Of a stretch of 64,000 bases of DNA, positions 1-12,807 are shown piece by piece. Below the pieces are notes generated by a model. That model was not told where the DNA came from, did no database searches, and was given only the letters and a program-made list of their open reading frames with translations. A program made the translations under genes and the position numbers. Source of the stretch: Polyodon spathula (lineage: Eukaryota; Chordata; Actinopteri; Acipenseriformes; Polyodontidae); the NCBI RefSeq assembly GCF_017654505.1, contig NC_054548.1:26506969-26570968 (forward strand), given 5' to 3'. Positions within the stretch are counted from its first letter, which is position 1; every line of letters starts with the position of its first letter.

Positions 1-3000
1 TTAGTCTACTTCAGCACACACATTTTACACCTTTTCTCTTATTTGAGCGAGTAGACAATGCTAAGTAAGCCATTATTGTTGCTATTTAAAAGAAATAGAG
101 CCATTGAATCTAGACCATGAAATAACTAATTCTATACATAATTAAAAATAATAATAATAATAATCTCAGAATGACCTAAGCAAGAGAAGCACCTGGAATA
201 AATCTTGAGATCCTCCCACATTAGGTTTGAATCAAAGTCAGGACTCCAGGCACCGATAAACCATGATAGACAATCGACTCACCCACGGACGGATACAAAC
301 ACAGTAAAACTGTGCCTCTGCATGAGGAAGTGATAAGAACAGAGTCTCAAGAGAGAATTTAATGTCACTTTTTTTTTTTTTTGTAAATGACTCCTTCACA
401 ATGTCTAACTGACAAGCTTTTTTGTAAATGTCATAACTGTCACATGAGTCTAAACACCCTCATAATGTTTTTTTTTTTATGTTTCTACTAAGATACCACT
501 CACTGGCGAATATAACTTATCTCTAGGTAAAGGGAATGTACTGTAGATCACACTGGTGGTTACTTGGTAACCATTTCCATTATGATCTGCAAACCCATAT
601 ACTGTACACTTTTTTTTCCTTAGGCTATTATTTTGTTTTTATTAATTTGTGTTCAATGGTTAGAGCTAAGAAGATAACAAACAATGTACAAGTAATTAAG
701 ACTGATATCTACAGTATGGGCTAGCATTCATCTTTTAGATACCTACTGAGTCCACATGCCAGTAGACCTACAAGTGTATTTAATGATATTCTAAACTGGT
801 TATAATCTAGAACTAATAAAAGGAGGGAACTGTGTATGCATTTAGAAAGCTTTTACATATCAAGTTTATATCTTCAGGGTCAAACAACAAGAATCACATG
901 TATAACAGCTTGTCATTCCATATGTCCTTTTTATGTTTGCTTTTGTTCTTCCAAATCGTAAAGGTTCCTGAAATAAACTCAACCTGTGTAGGCCTATCCT
1001 AAGTAAGAAAAGCACATTTCCAGCAACCCCATGGTCTACATGCAACCTAAGCTTCAGAAAAAGGAATTCATGGACATTGGTTACAGTGAAACCAGGTACT
1101 TTTCTCGATCTACAGACTGGATATACCGATTCTGTACTGAGTCAGTATACTGTATGTAGAATAATTCAGCTCTGATTCTCTAAAAGTAATTGGGGCAGAG
1201 GTTTTCACTGTTGTATAAATAAGGAATACCCACTACATTAAAGTAGGCCTGGAGGCATGTCTAAAACAAACTGAAAATAGAAAGGCTGACCACAAGTCGA
1301 TTATATTATAAAATGAATTGCTTCATAAAACTACTGTAAAACTACAACATAAATAAGTTGCCTGAAAAATGTCTAATGTTTTTTTTAATCACAGATTAAC
1401 TCTTACCAATAAGATTTATTTGCATTGTTATTTTTTTTAAATCTTGATTGGCAGTAACGGTTATGTTGTGGCTAGCTCTGGTTGCACATTGAAACAAACG
1501 GTGCAATTAGGAAGTAATGGGAAATAAAATCAATACATATCTTTTACACTGCGGTGACAAAGAAGTCAACAAAGGACAACACTAACCTATATCACAATTA
1601 GGTAAAATAATGATGGGAAGTGGGAGCAGAAATCAGAAATCCAATTTATTTATTTTTTTTTAATTTTAGTAGTAGCAATTTAAGTTAAGTTGCTCAATCT
1701 AAAATGATAAAATAAACAATACATCTAATCCAAAGTAATTTAAATGAATCCAACATACACACTTGTAATGTTTCAATCACATAAACAAAAAGACAGAAAG
1801 TGGGAATTGAATACAATTACTAGTAATAAACAATTAGAAAATCTATAACTATAAAGACGAAGCAGCAGACAGGTCTGTTTCCTTTTATCCCTGATTTACT
1901 TTATATTATGCTGCAATCACATACTGACTGAATTGGCATTCTGGTTCTGTTCAACAACCTAGCTTTTTTTTTTGTGCAAAGTGGCTGTAGACACATTTTT
2001 CTTTACAAAGAGTAATTTTGGTATACAAGCTCTTGTACTCAAGAAGCTGGAGTGTGGGATTCAAACTGCTTTGATTGTTTATAATAATGCAGTGTCAATA
2101 TTTCAAAATATTTTTTCCTCTATATGCGGAAACAGGAGACAGTATTGGAAAAAAAGGTGGGCAAAGTCCAGTTCAGATTTGTTGTTTAAAATGATAATAT
2201 AACCAACCTCTGTACAGTGGCTAATAATGAAAAGAAAAATAAGCTAATTTGTTTGTTTTTTTTGCCAAAATAATATTTGAATTTAGTTTTATTGTTAAGT
2301 TTGCTGGTGTAAATTTGCTGTACATTTGCAGAATATTTGATGAAAGTGAAATGGCAGTTTGTTTGTGCTTAACAAGTGCTTTATGTTAATTAGTTCCCAA
2401 TGCTCTTTACTCACCCATAGAAGCACGTGTGCAATTTTTTTCTCCTTATGCATCTATTTGTCTTCTACCTTGTGTACTGTGTACTGCTTACTAATGTAGT
2501 AAATTCAAAGTACTGTTTAATATCCAGTTGAATGGTAATGTTTTGTTTTTTTTATAACATTTAATACATTTGTATCATAATTTGTTTTCTGATAAGGCTC
2601 TGTCTGTCCTTTAAACGGTGCCATTCCGTTTTCTAGTTTACATGTGGCAGCCTCACATCGTGGGTATATACTGATTTATATAACAATGGAACTGACTGCC
2701 CCAGGAAGGATTCCAACCTCCCACTGGTCTTTAAACATGTGTCTTGTAGAGCCCACTGCAGTCAACCAAGTATTTTTATTAAAGCAACCAAGGAGATGCA
2801 TACTGTTATATCGTTATAAGAAAACACCAGTGGTTTGGGTTAAAAAAACTGCTCTTGTACAAAACATGCCACAATAAAATGCTAGCGAGACATCCTAGTT
2901 CGAATGACAAAATCAATATTCTTATTTTTATTATTATAATTTTGTTTCTAGATGCCAAACAACTACTTTCTGTCAGGAAAATTCTGGAGCAGCTTACCGA

Positions 3001-4301
3001 AAATGATAATGGCATGTCAGTGATAATCAATAGCACTGCACATTTATCAAGAAAACACGTGACACTTTTTCTGTGCTCATTTATCATGGAAAATATGAGC
3101 CTTCCCAGACCATTCGGTCATCTTTTCATGTAAGAAATAGTTGTTTGAAATTACCTTAATGCCAGGAATCGTCTCAATGAAAACAGTACTGCTCCTACAT
3201 TATTACCAACTTATATTTGTTCGCAAATACTGTATTTATGAAATCAGTGAAGCAAATAATTCAGCTAATCAAAATCTGTAAGATTTGTCAAAAAGATAAC
3301 ACCTAAACCACTTGATGCCTTTGTTAACAGTTTGGAATCATATTATATGTCTTTTAAAAAATAATAATTAAAGCACAAAAAAGTACTGATGTATTCACTG
3401 TATTGTACTTGTTAAATACAGTTTAAACTTTAGTTGCTTGTAACACTGAAATACACACAAGTCTTCTTTAAAATATCAATTTAATTACTGATATGGATAG
3501 CAATAGAAATACCTTCCCACCCTCATTAGATATTTACAGATAACGTAGTTGTTAGTGAAGAAAAAGGAAGGGATCTTGACTGCTGAATCCTCGTGAGCCA
3601 CAAGCACGATTCCTGCTGCGGTTTACATGGGTTTTTACAACTATTTTTATCGTGAGAAAGTGACTGACCCTGCCCTTAAAGTCACACTGCCAAAAGGACA
3701 TCCTTTTGCTGTTTCCCGATGTATTCATGTGACAACATCACACATTCATGACTGCAGAGTCGATTTTCAAGTGCATGTAAACCAAGCCTAAGGAAAAAGA
3801 AAGAAATAAACTCTCTGAAGAGAAATAATATGTTTGAATTAAATAGAAACATAATATTTGAACTAAGTGTTTTTGCCTGTTTGGGGGCTTTTGTGTAATA
3901 AAAATAGTAATAACAGAAGTCTTAATAATGCTGCTATATTTCTCAATGTTAACAAGCCTATAGTTTAATAGATTTAGTCAAGTTTCTTATTTAGAAAATA
4001 AGTATTATTGATCTGAAAGTAGTCTTTCAGCTAAACACAGGTATTCAAGAATAATTCAAACAGAATGTTTTATAACAGAGGAAGTGTTATGTTTGAATAT
4101 AAGAAAATAAAGTGTAAACTATATTTAATAATGTTAGTACACAGTGGACCTACTGAAGGAAAATAACAATTGTGTGACCTCTTCTTTACTCGCTTGCAGC
4201 AAGGCTGTGCTGGGCATGAAAAAATAGGTCTTGGCAGTTGAAGTGGGACTTGCTGGTAATCAGCAGTTTTGAATCCAACGCCTTTCTATAATGAGCGATC
4301 T
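1..4301. other. AT-rich intronic sequence, no gene seen
   Basis: No reading frame here resembles a known protein and no RNA gene is evident. The stretch is AT-rich with short poly-T runs. The only structure I noticed is a 10-bp perfect inverted repeat, GGTTTACATG at 3620-3629 and CATGTAAACC at 3774-3783, which could be the ends of a small MITE. I infer it is downstream intron of the minus-strand gpc6-like gene, because the only host exon lies at 22.3 kb. Confidence 0.5.
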
Positions 4302-4609
4302 TTAACCCTTTGCAGTCCTATGTCGGACCTGTTCCGACAGCGCGAAAATCCTTTTCCGGTCCATTGTCGGACTCTGTCTGACATTGCCGAAAACCATGAT
4401 CTAACACAACATGTGTTGCGTTTAAGCCAGAAAAAGCCACGGCAAGGCGTTCCCTAATTGTCTCTGATTGGAAAGAAGGCGGAGACAGCCGAATAGACCA
4501 TGTACAGGCTGAGCAAAGCCGAATTGAACAGATGGAGACTGAGACGCACAGAGTGAGAATGGTGCAGAGAAGATAGAGAAAGTCAAGAAAGCCTGAAGAA
4601 CTTGCATAG

Positions 4610-5643
4610 ATGATGGATGAGGCAGAAAGTACAGATGAAAGCAGTCTGGATGATGATTTTGATCTAGTGACAAGGAAGTAAATATTGCTCTTACTGAGGA
4701 CTCTGAGGAAAGTGACCACGAACCAGACGTGCAGCCGGAGAGCAAATGGAGGCCTGCATCGGTAAGTGCAGATGCTTTCACAAAACTCCAATTTACTGTG
4801 GTAAATAGAGGATATCAAGGGAGTACTACTTTGAGAACTGCACTGGAGTTTTTTCACCTTTTTTCACGAATGCTTTGTTTACTGAAATTGTAAATGAATG
4901 CAATAGATATGCGAGTGTAAAACTAACAGGACCGCTGCGTCATAATTCTATTTGGAACTCCTGGAAACCTGTTATGTTACAGAGATGAAGGCATTTTTTG
5001 GTGTTCTGCTGAATATGGACCTGAATGGAAAAATTGACATATTATAATAATATTTCTCAGAGGGTTAACAGAATGCAGTTTTTCAAAGATGTATTCAAGA
5101 GATCACATTTTTTGTAGATCTTTTGGATGTTACACCTTTGCTCAATCCCCCACCCCGATGCCTCAGGCTGCTTTTGTTAGCAGAGGACAAAAGGAATGTG
5201 GTCAGCTACAAACTGCTGTGAGCTATTTATCCCAGGTAGAGACATTTGCATTGATGAGAGCACCATTGTCTTCAAAGGAAGGATTATCTTCAAGTGCTAC
5301 AATCCTCAGAAGCCTACCAAGTGGGGGTTGCATGTGTTTGTTTTAGCTGACTGTGAAACTGGTTATGTCTCTGCTATTGTTCCTTACTTTGGTAGCCCAA
5401 CAACAGACTCCATGTTGAGACCTGACATGTCATTTTCATCAAGAATTGAAATGTAATGGAAAGCCACATTTCATTTCCAAAAATGAATCGAAGAGCACCA
5501 AAGACTGTGCAGCGTGCAGTGACAGAAAGACAAAAGGGGGGAGGAGAGAGACTATGTTTCTGCAAAACATGCTCAAGGCAGCCAGGGTTACACCCAGGTG
5601 ACTGTTTTGAAAGATACCATACCATGGGCACATACAGATAATT
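4610..5643 (+). pseudogene. Decayed piggyBac transposase (DDE_Tnp_1_7 type)
   Basis: The frames in order give an acidic N-terminus (MMDEAESTDESSLDDD from 4610), then a segment around 4815-5040 with YFENCTGVFSPFFT and RMKAFFGVLLNMDL. Next comes the first-aspartate block, ICIDESTIVFKGR followed by KPTKWGLHVFVLADCETGY (about 5227-5400). Last is a C-terminal cysteine-rich tail, CFCKTCSRQPGLHPGDCFERYHT, ending with a stop near 5641. The tail resembles the RING-like zinc-binding end of PGBD proteins. Several frameshifts and a stop separate these blocks. The regions that should carry the second and third catalytic aspartates are missing, so the protein cannot be active. In the family it cuts and pastes DNA at TTAA. 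Confidence 0.9.
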
Positions 5644-5846
5644 TCTGTCACTAAATGCCTTTTTTGTTTGCAAACCTCGCCTTGTATAAATAGTTATAAA
5701 ATTAATGAAAAATAGTTTTTAGTTATCTTTTTGTTTGTAGTAGTGTGTAAAATTTTGTTACTTTTCCCTTTGCCCCGCCGTGCACGGTTTTTTGTATTAG
5801 TGTTAAAAACTGAACAAGAAAATTGTTAATTTACGACAGTTATATA

Positions 5847-5849
<3 letters not shown>

Positions 5850-5897
<48 letters not shown>
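5850..5897. repeat. (TA)n microsatellite inside the piggyBac element
   Basis: About 24 TA dinucleotides in a row. It lies in the 3' non-coding part of the piggyBac remnant, so it expanded after that insertion or was carried by this copy. Confidence 0.95.
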
Positions 5898-5899
<2 letters not shown>

Positions 5900-6093
5900 A
5901 AAAACATGTTTTTTGTTCAAAAATTTAGTACTGTTGTCTTTGTATAGGGTACACTGCTTTGTTACTTGTTTTAAGCAAAGTCACTTTATTTCAATTTGAA
6001 CAGCACGTGGTCTGAAATTTTATTTTGTACACAAAAATGAATTGGATCAGACCAATCTGACAGCCGCAGAATAAATGGACTACAAAGGGTTAA

Positions 6094-7453
6094 AAAAACC
6101 AAAACTAATGTCTAGGGTAATGTCTGTTCTCTTCATTATATTATAGGAATTCATGAAAACTTGGCAGCCAAAGCGAGCATTTTAGTTAAGTTGGCTCTTA
6201 AAAGTGGGATTTGCCAACCTGATAACCAAAAGAATGTGCTTTAAGAAAGACAGGAGTATGTATCTCATTATATTAAGAAACTAATGAGAGGTTAGTTATA
6301 AAAATTAGCATGTAAGCTTTTATATTATTTGAAAAGATACTGGTCTGAGGTGTCCCTTGAATCTGGCCATATATGAGACGATTATATTTAAAATATTCAT
6401 TATAGCCTGAATTTAAATGAAAATAACTGGACTGGCCGCTGTATGCTTAGTAGTTCTATTCAAAGGCTTATGATAAACATCTACAGTCTTTGTCCAATAT
6501 TTTGTTAATACACATTTGTATATTGTTAAACTGGCCTATTGACAACACACTGAAAAGGTAACATAATATACTGCTATGAGGGACATATATTTTTGACCCA
6601 GGTTAATATAATAAAAGTTGTATTTTTTAGATATATTATCCATATAAAGAGCTGTCAAAACAGAGCAAAAAATAGATTTTACTGGGTCTTCTGACGTATT
6701 AAATTGAGAAAAAACTACATATAAAAGCTGAGGTAAAATCCTAGTCAAGTGTCACTCAACTTGATCTTGTAAGTTGTATTCCATACAACTACACTTCCAT
6801 TATAGTCTGGACAAGTTTTTAAGTTGTATTTCTACAACTACACTTCCATATAGTGGAAAGTAAGAACAATTTAGAATTTATATTGATGCGTTGCTATAAG
6901 GTATAGGATTTACATTTTTGCTTTGGAGAGTGATATATTGGATGTTTTAGGATTTAGTGGTGGGCACTTTAATGGTTTGGTTTGCATGTCTAGCCTAAGG
7001 GCTGGGTATGTGATAACCATGCTTGTATTACTGTGTTGAAGTACTAATGCAGTTAAACGTGTAAAGGCAATGGAATCACCCAGATTCATCAACAGAGGGA
7101 TCCAAAGTGGCTTGCAAGCACTCAATCCATTATTAAGCATTTAATAAACAGAAGGAGCACCATTACTGCTCTGATTCGCAAAAATTTCAAATTGAATGAG
7201 TCTGCGTGATTTTCGTGATTATTTAAAAGTTTTCTGGATACGCTGCAAGACCAGTGCACGAACGATCCACTTACAGGAGTTCGAAACATCTTCCTTAAAC
7301 ATCTCCCATGAGTTTAGGAGTGTGCTCAGAACAATAAAAGATGTGCAAAATCTGACAGTTCATAAATATTGTAGTAGATTAACACTGATTAATATACCAG
7401 TGTTCTGAAGAATTCTCTTTTCCAATTTAATTATCTGCAACTGTAGAAAACAC
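6094..7453. other. Intronic sequence, mostly unassigned
   Basis: No gene is recognised. It holds a short direct duplication (entered separately at 6770-6850). The stretch 6900-7450 just upstream of an L1-like scrap could be older, unrecognisable sequence of the same LINE, but I could not find a convincing motif in it. Confidence 0.4.
6770..6850. repeat. Two 31-bp near-copies 50 bp apart, each a hairpin
   Basis: The unit AAGTTGTATT followed by TACAACTACACTTCCAT occurs at about 6771-6800 and again at about 6821-6849. Within each copy AGTTGTA and TACAACT can pair, forming a short hairpin. The copies differ by a small indel. No function is evident. Confidence 0.8.
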
Positions 7454-7471
7454 TTCAAGGTAAATAGCTGT

Positions 7472-7663
7472 ATGTATGAAGCAGCACTGGCTACAACCCC
7501 TGGTAAAGCCCCAGGATCTGATGGAGTTGAAACTGAGATTTATAAAGAAAAGAGAAATAGATTCACTTCTCTTTTAGTTCCAGGTGTATACAATAGTGTG
7601 CTTTCCATCCATTTATTGAGCAAGTACTCGGAAGCCTACTCGGTAAAACTGATACAAAAATAG
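7472..7663 (+). pseudogene. Fragment of L1-like LINE reverse transcriptase (ORF2)
   Basis: The 63-residue frame contains TTPGKAPGSDGVETEIYKE followed by a block reading LLVPGVYNSVLS, then a segment ending YSEAYSVKLIQK. This order resembles the start of the reverse transcriptase domain in L1-clade ORF2, where a KxPGPDG box precedes a leucine-rich VYN segment and then a segment ending I-L-K-K. Only the first part of the domain survives; fingers, YxDD box and endonuclease were not found. It is most likely a truncated dead insertion. Confidence 0.62.
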
Positions 7664-10600
7664 TAGCGATATAAGGGTGAAAAAATGTTTTTCCACCCAC
7701 TGCAAATTCTAGTGAGTATGAAGACTAAAAGACTATTCTCCAAGCCAGTACATCATTCTTCTTCAGAAATGTGTTGCAAGCTTCATTACTATAAACCTTT
7801 CTGGGCAGTTTCAATAAGCCTACTGCACATACCAACTGTCCTATTTAAAATGACTTTTTTTCTTCTCTGAAAGAATTGAAATAACCTCAAGTAATAAAGG
7901 AGGCAGGCCTCCATTCAATGAATGTCCATGGGCTCAGTTTTGAAAGATCCCTCATTACTGTGGTACAGTTTTGTTGATGTGATTTTTTTTTAAATTGTGT
8001 GAAATACAAATAATTATGAAATTATTTGTATTTCTTAAGAATATTGTAAAAATTGCAGTATTGGGTATTTCAAGATTTCCGCACAGCCCGTGAAATAGAT
8101 TTTCATAGGACCTTACTCATTACGAGTGCCTCTCTTCTGCTTGTCAAGTTTACATCTAATTTTAATCAAATTTAGCACAATTGTACCTACTATGTACAGC
8201 AGTGACACCCACTTGTTTAAGTGTTGTGTTAATTTAGAGGAACTACACTTTTTGGACTGCTTTTGTTATTACCAGCAGGAATGAATATCAAAACCACTGT
8301 CTGAATCTTTTATTATGAAAAGAGATTAATGATCTAACATATTTATTCACAACCAGAATAATCTGCATATCCCCTCTCTCCTTGTCATAAAAATTATGTT
8401 TGTAACCTATATCCACAGCATGTAGAATTGAACTTGTTTTTTTATTTATTTCTTTTTTTATTTTTTAACTGAATAGTGTCAATTATCCAGACTAATACAG
8501 TGTTCTCCAGATAGAATGTACATGGAGCCTTAATAACTTAGCAAAACAAATGTCAGTAGTGTACTATAATCTAAATTTACAGTATGTGGCATAAATGGCT
8601 GTGACAAATGCCCAAGAAAGGTGTCCTTGGATTTGGGCCTTCGTTCCTTAAGATGCTATTTTCATAGTAAAAACATACAGGGTAAAAGTGTGACATGTCT
8701 TAAAAATGCATACAGTATAAATATATTCCCATCCATCGCCAGTGATATCTCCCTGCCCCACTCCCATTCTTAATCTATTATAAACACACAATTTTGCCTA
8801 TCAATCCATTAATGTATTTTGAACCACAGTGCAGTGTCACAGATGTTCATAAAAAAATACCTATGATCTGGAGCATCATGTACAAAATTACATGAACATT
8901 AAATGCAGCACAATACATAACATTCCCATAAATGACCTTTGTCTCTTTCTGCCCAGTACAGAGCTGCTGAAAAAATAATTTTAAAAAACTATGCCCTTTG
9001 CTGTGACTACATCCTTTTATCTGTTTACAAAATAAGAATACACATCATGAAATGGAAAAGAAAAAAATAGTTAACAGTGTTACTGGCAGAAACAACAATG
9101 CCTTTTGATGCTCCATGATTTGTGTCTTGTGAATTTCATTTGCTGTGTAAGACGTACTTTACATCAAGCAGCTGCAGTGCGGCTCTCAGAGGAGAATTCT
9201 AACCTTTCCCCATCACGTTCCTAGAAACACTGAAGTCATTCCACTGCCTTATGGATGCACTGCTGAACCCCTCCAAGCTGATGCTTTTGTAAATCCAAAA
9301 AACATTTCTTGGCACACTAACAACACAGATAAGATGTCCTACACAGTAGGACAATCCTCAGCATCCAAAGGGCACCATGTCGTCCTTGCTGGTCAGTTCC
9401 AGTAATAAGTAATACACCTCAGGAGGACTGAATTTCCTTGTCTTGATGGTAATCTATACAACAACTGCATCTAATTTATAAAATGCAATTTTAATTATCT
9501 TCTAATTGTAGCCATATGTTGTTGGAATGACTTCCCAAGCACAAGGGCATTATTATTCCCACTGGAAAATATTTTTTTGTGCATTCTATATTAAAAAAAG
9601 GTCAATCAGCACTTGCCTGGTTTTAATGCTAATTTTGCTTGGGTTGACCCAGTTTACACTGTTACTTATTAGTCCAGTAAAGTCAAATATTTTTGGCAGT
9701 TCAGCTGTTAAATTGGTATGATTTCGCTTAAAGGATACATTTCAATCTATAAACTCCTATACTTCAATTGTCTTCTGTGCAGGCTGAAAAAAACAGCCCA
9801 GTTCTTTACAAAAGCACTGGATATGCTGCAGTCTCCTTTGAGTTTATCCTAAAAATGTATTTTCTTCCTAATCTGTTTAACGGATGTCAGTATTTAGATT
9901 CTCCAACATTTAGAACAATCTACTGGTTTTGTACGGTCTCCACTATTATTAAGTTATATCAAAAAGGCATTCAGAAGTTACATACCTCACAAGCTTTAAT
10001 AAACATACTGTCTTAAACGGAGCTAATTTTAGCCATATTATTGACATAGACCTTTGTCTTATGAACTAGCCTATAAATGTTGTCAACTCTTGACTTGTAC
10101 TAACTTTGCATTGTTATTTATTTTAAATGAGACTATGAAAGACTATAGAATGTTCTATGTACTATAGTTGTTGGGATTTGCACATGGAATATTAAATATT
10201 AAATACTGGTATATTCTATTTAAATGAACAGCAGTATTTCACTAGAGGCTCTATTAAATGAAAATCACTTTTGATTCCAACTCTGGGGTGTTCAATTTCA
10301 CAGCTCTTGCAGCACATGGAAAGCTGGGTTAAAAATACAGTTGTATTTCATTCTAAAATTAAAATCATGATTTGTTAATGTTTTATTTTGTGCATGGTTA
10401 ACTTTGATTTTGCATATGGACATTAGCACTGACATTGTATTGGTATAATATTAATTTTTTTAAAACTACATGTTTTTCCTTTGAAAACACATATAACATC
10501 ATATCTATTTATACACAGTCTATCTTTATTTCTCAGTTTCATTTTCCTGTTTCGGTTAAGCTCCACTGCACTGCCAGATGGTCTGAAGGAGATTCATTTT

Positions 10601-11191
10601 TCATAGTTGTGATTTTAGACACTGCTCATTGTCTTGGAGAAAAATATATATTTCCAGGTGTAACGACTATGAAAATGGTGAACATATTTATTATTTATCA
10701 TTAGGTCCTCTGGCCCAGACATTAAAAACATGTTTGGAAGCTCAGTGTTTCATTCGTTCGTCAAGAAGTCAATTTCAAATCCAAGGACAGAAAGTGTTAA
10801 GTGTTGTTATGCAGCTCAATAGATCTGCTTCCCTGCTGAGGTGGCAAATACACTTCACTGATGCAGCAAAACAAATTAATAATTGAGCTCTGCGCTGATT
10901 AATTTGCATTAAATAAGGCATCACTTTGTGACAGAAAAGATGGAGAATAGGAAACAATTCTCAAATGTCTTTATAAATATTTCACAGTTTTTATTACCAT
11001 TCATACAGTCACTTACAAATGATAGCCTGCTAACTCTTCATTACTGAATAATTACTAATTGAATAGCAGCTTTTTTCATAAAATGGCAATAAAACTGCTT
11101 TAGGTGGATTTTTCATTAATGTATGAATGTTGTTGAAACATCTTCTAATTTATTTCACACATTTAATTACATTTTTTTTTGCACAGATACA
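7664..11191. other. AT-rich intronic sequence, no gene seen
   Basis: I see no host exon, RNA gene or recognisable transposon in this stretch. Short open frames here have no family motifs. It is inferred to be gpc6 intron. Confidence 0.45.
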
Positions 11192-11210
11192 GACACACAC
11201 ACACACACAC
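11192..11210. repeat. (CA)n microsatellite
   Basis: Short CA dinucleotide run of about nine units. Confidence 0.9.
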
Positions 11211-11620
11211 ATAATAGTTCATTTTAACTATTTAGTTGAAATTGAACTGTACCCAAATATATTCTGAATATATTAAAATACATTTCCAAAGGCTATTCCT
11301 TAGCAGTTATTGAGATTTTCCTGAAATATAATGTTAAACCATAAAATGCTAGTACAATTGAAATGTACATCATCCATAATTTGAAAGACTCAATGGTAAA
11401 ACATACAGAAGAGCTGAAAACATACAAACAGTTTTTTCTAAGTCCATGGCCCATCAATGGACCATCAAACCTATCAAACCACTGGTGTCCATGGACAGCT
11501 AATGGTGGTAAAGAGTTAACATGAATCAAGTTCAAAGGCAGCACAGGCATGACCATGAACCCTTGGGTAATTCCTTCTGTCCATGAAAACATGGTCCAGT
11601 AAATTATGTTCTGGTAACTC

Positions 11621-12803
11621 TGTAGCAATTCACTTGCTCCATAAAGTGGGTATAAGTTTCACTCACCTGTCCCTTTTATTAGGGTCAGTAGCCTGGCCAG
11701 GTTAAAACTCAAATTCCCATAGTTCCTTGCTATCACCCTCTGTTCATCCTCTCCCTCCATTGGCTCATTCCGATATCCACTCCTCCAATCTCAGAGCTCC
11801 TTGGAAGTCAAAACCGGTATTAAAGCTGGCTGGCTAGGCCAGGAAAATTCCTCTCTTGAGGAATCGATTTTACAAATAACAGTATATTACTTATTTACAG
11901 TGTAACTAACTTTATTTTAGATAAATACAGGTGCATCCATTTACTCGTTTGTTAAAATCTTGTACTTTGTATAAACCTTTCTTTTTTATTTACACTGTTA
12001 CTTGTTTAAGTTTAGTTGCTGTTCAAGGTCTGTTTAGGGTTTGTTTTTGTTAGTGTGTTCAGTCACCATTTTGTTCCTCATCCTCCTGATATTTTCCAAA
12101 CGGCTATTCACCATTCTACCCGGTACTACTCGACAGACTCACCACTTTCTACGATTGCTATTTTTTCATTAAACTTCATCCATCATCATCAGTACAGATC
12201 TCTATTCGGGACTTCTTTATTTGATGGTGAGAATTCCTTTTCTGTTTGCTGTTTTTTTTTTCTACTTTACTTTGATACTTTGGTTCCTGTAGTTTTGGTT
12301 TTGTTCTTTTGTTACTTTGGATTACATGTGCATTGCTTCACTGGACTTGTTAGGCCTACATTTCATTTATCATCTATTGCCATCAAGACCGTCTTTGTGA
12401 TTGGTCTCCCCCGTATAATTATTCATTCACCTTTGTCTTTTTTGCCTGTTGGTGTGTTGGATTTGTATTGGTGTGGTGTTTGTGTGTGTGTGGGTTTATT
12501 GGAGGCCCACTAGACACCGCATTAATTTCCATTAGTGTTAGTTTGTTTGTTTGTTTAGTTCACGTTACTTTCTAACCTGTCCCTTCCAGTAAATGTTCTC
12601 TGCAATAAGTTGTTTTCCTTATGTTTCATTTATTACATTATAGTTTACAACAATAAACCGTTTGTTCATGAAATTGACACCTCTGACGTCCCTGCTTTTG
12701 CTGTCTGTCTTGCTTGCTGACTTAGTTATAGATAGTGGGCCAGTAGTATCTCCTTAGGGAGGACAGTACAACTGCTTTTCAGTTGTGCAAAGTGATCGTT
12801 ACA
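11621..12803 (+). mobile_element. Probable solo LTR, 1,183 bp
   Basis: It begins TGTAGCAATTCACTT and ends AAGTGATCGTTACA. These ends are imperfect inverted repeats of each other and start and end with TG/CA. ACTC precedes the unit (11617-11620) and follows it (12804-12807), a 4-bp target duplication. A polyadenylation signal AATAAA at 12652-12657 lies near the right end, as in a plus-strand LTR. No internal retroelement genes flank it, hence solo. The 165-residue open frame at 12016-12513 lies inside the LTR and has no recognisable domain. A DNA transposon with about 15-bp inverted ends is the alternative; the TG/CA ends and AATAAA favour an LTR. Confidence 0.65.
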
Positions 12804-12807
12804 ACTC

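Larger units (their letters stand above)
4302..6093 (+). mobile_element. Internally deleted piggyBac element with TTAA ends
   Basis: TTAA sits at 4302-4305 and at 6090-6093, the target duplication expected of piggyBac. Immediately inside are terminal inverted repeats: CCCTTTGCAGTCC at 4306-4318 and GGACTACAAAGGG at 6077-6089, matching at 12 of 13 positions. The left subterminal region holds TCGGAC and TCCGAC motifs in both orientations. The element is 1,784 bp between the TTAAs, shorter than a usual autonomous piggyBac, because the transposase gene has lost large internal parts. A (TA)n microsatellite has grown in its 3' part. TTAA, terminal repeats and protein remnants all agree, so the family call is firm. 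Confidence 0.93.

Noticed and set aside
4318..4857. 179-residue minus-strand open frame
   Set aside because: It is antisense to the piggyBac terminal repeat and N-terminal transposase remnants, which read on the plus strand.
6910..7140. 76-residue minus-strand frame near the L1-like scrap
   Set aside because: No recognisable motif on either strand; it could not be tied to the LINE fragment.
12016..12513. 165-residue open frame on the plus strand
   Set aside because: Lies wholly inside an LTR-like unit, is hydrophobic and low in complexity, and has no domain motif or splice context.
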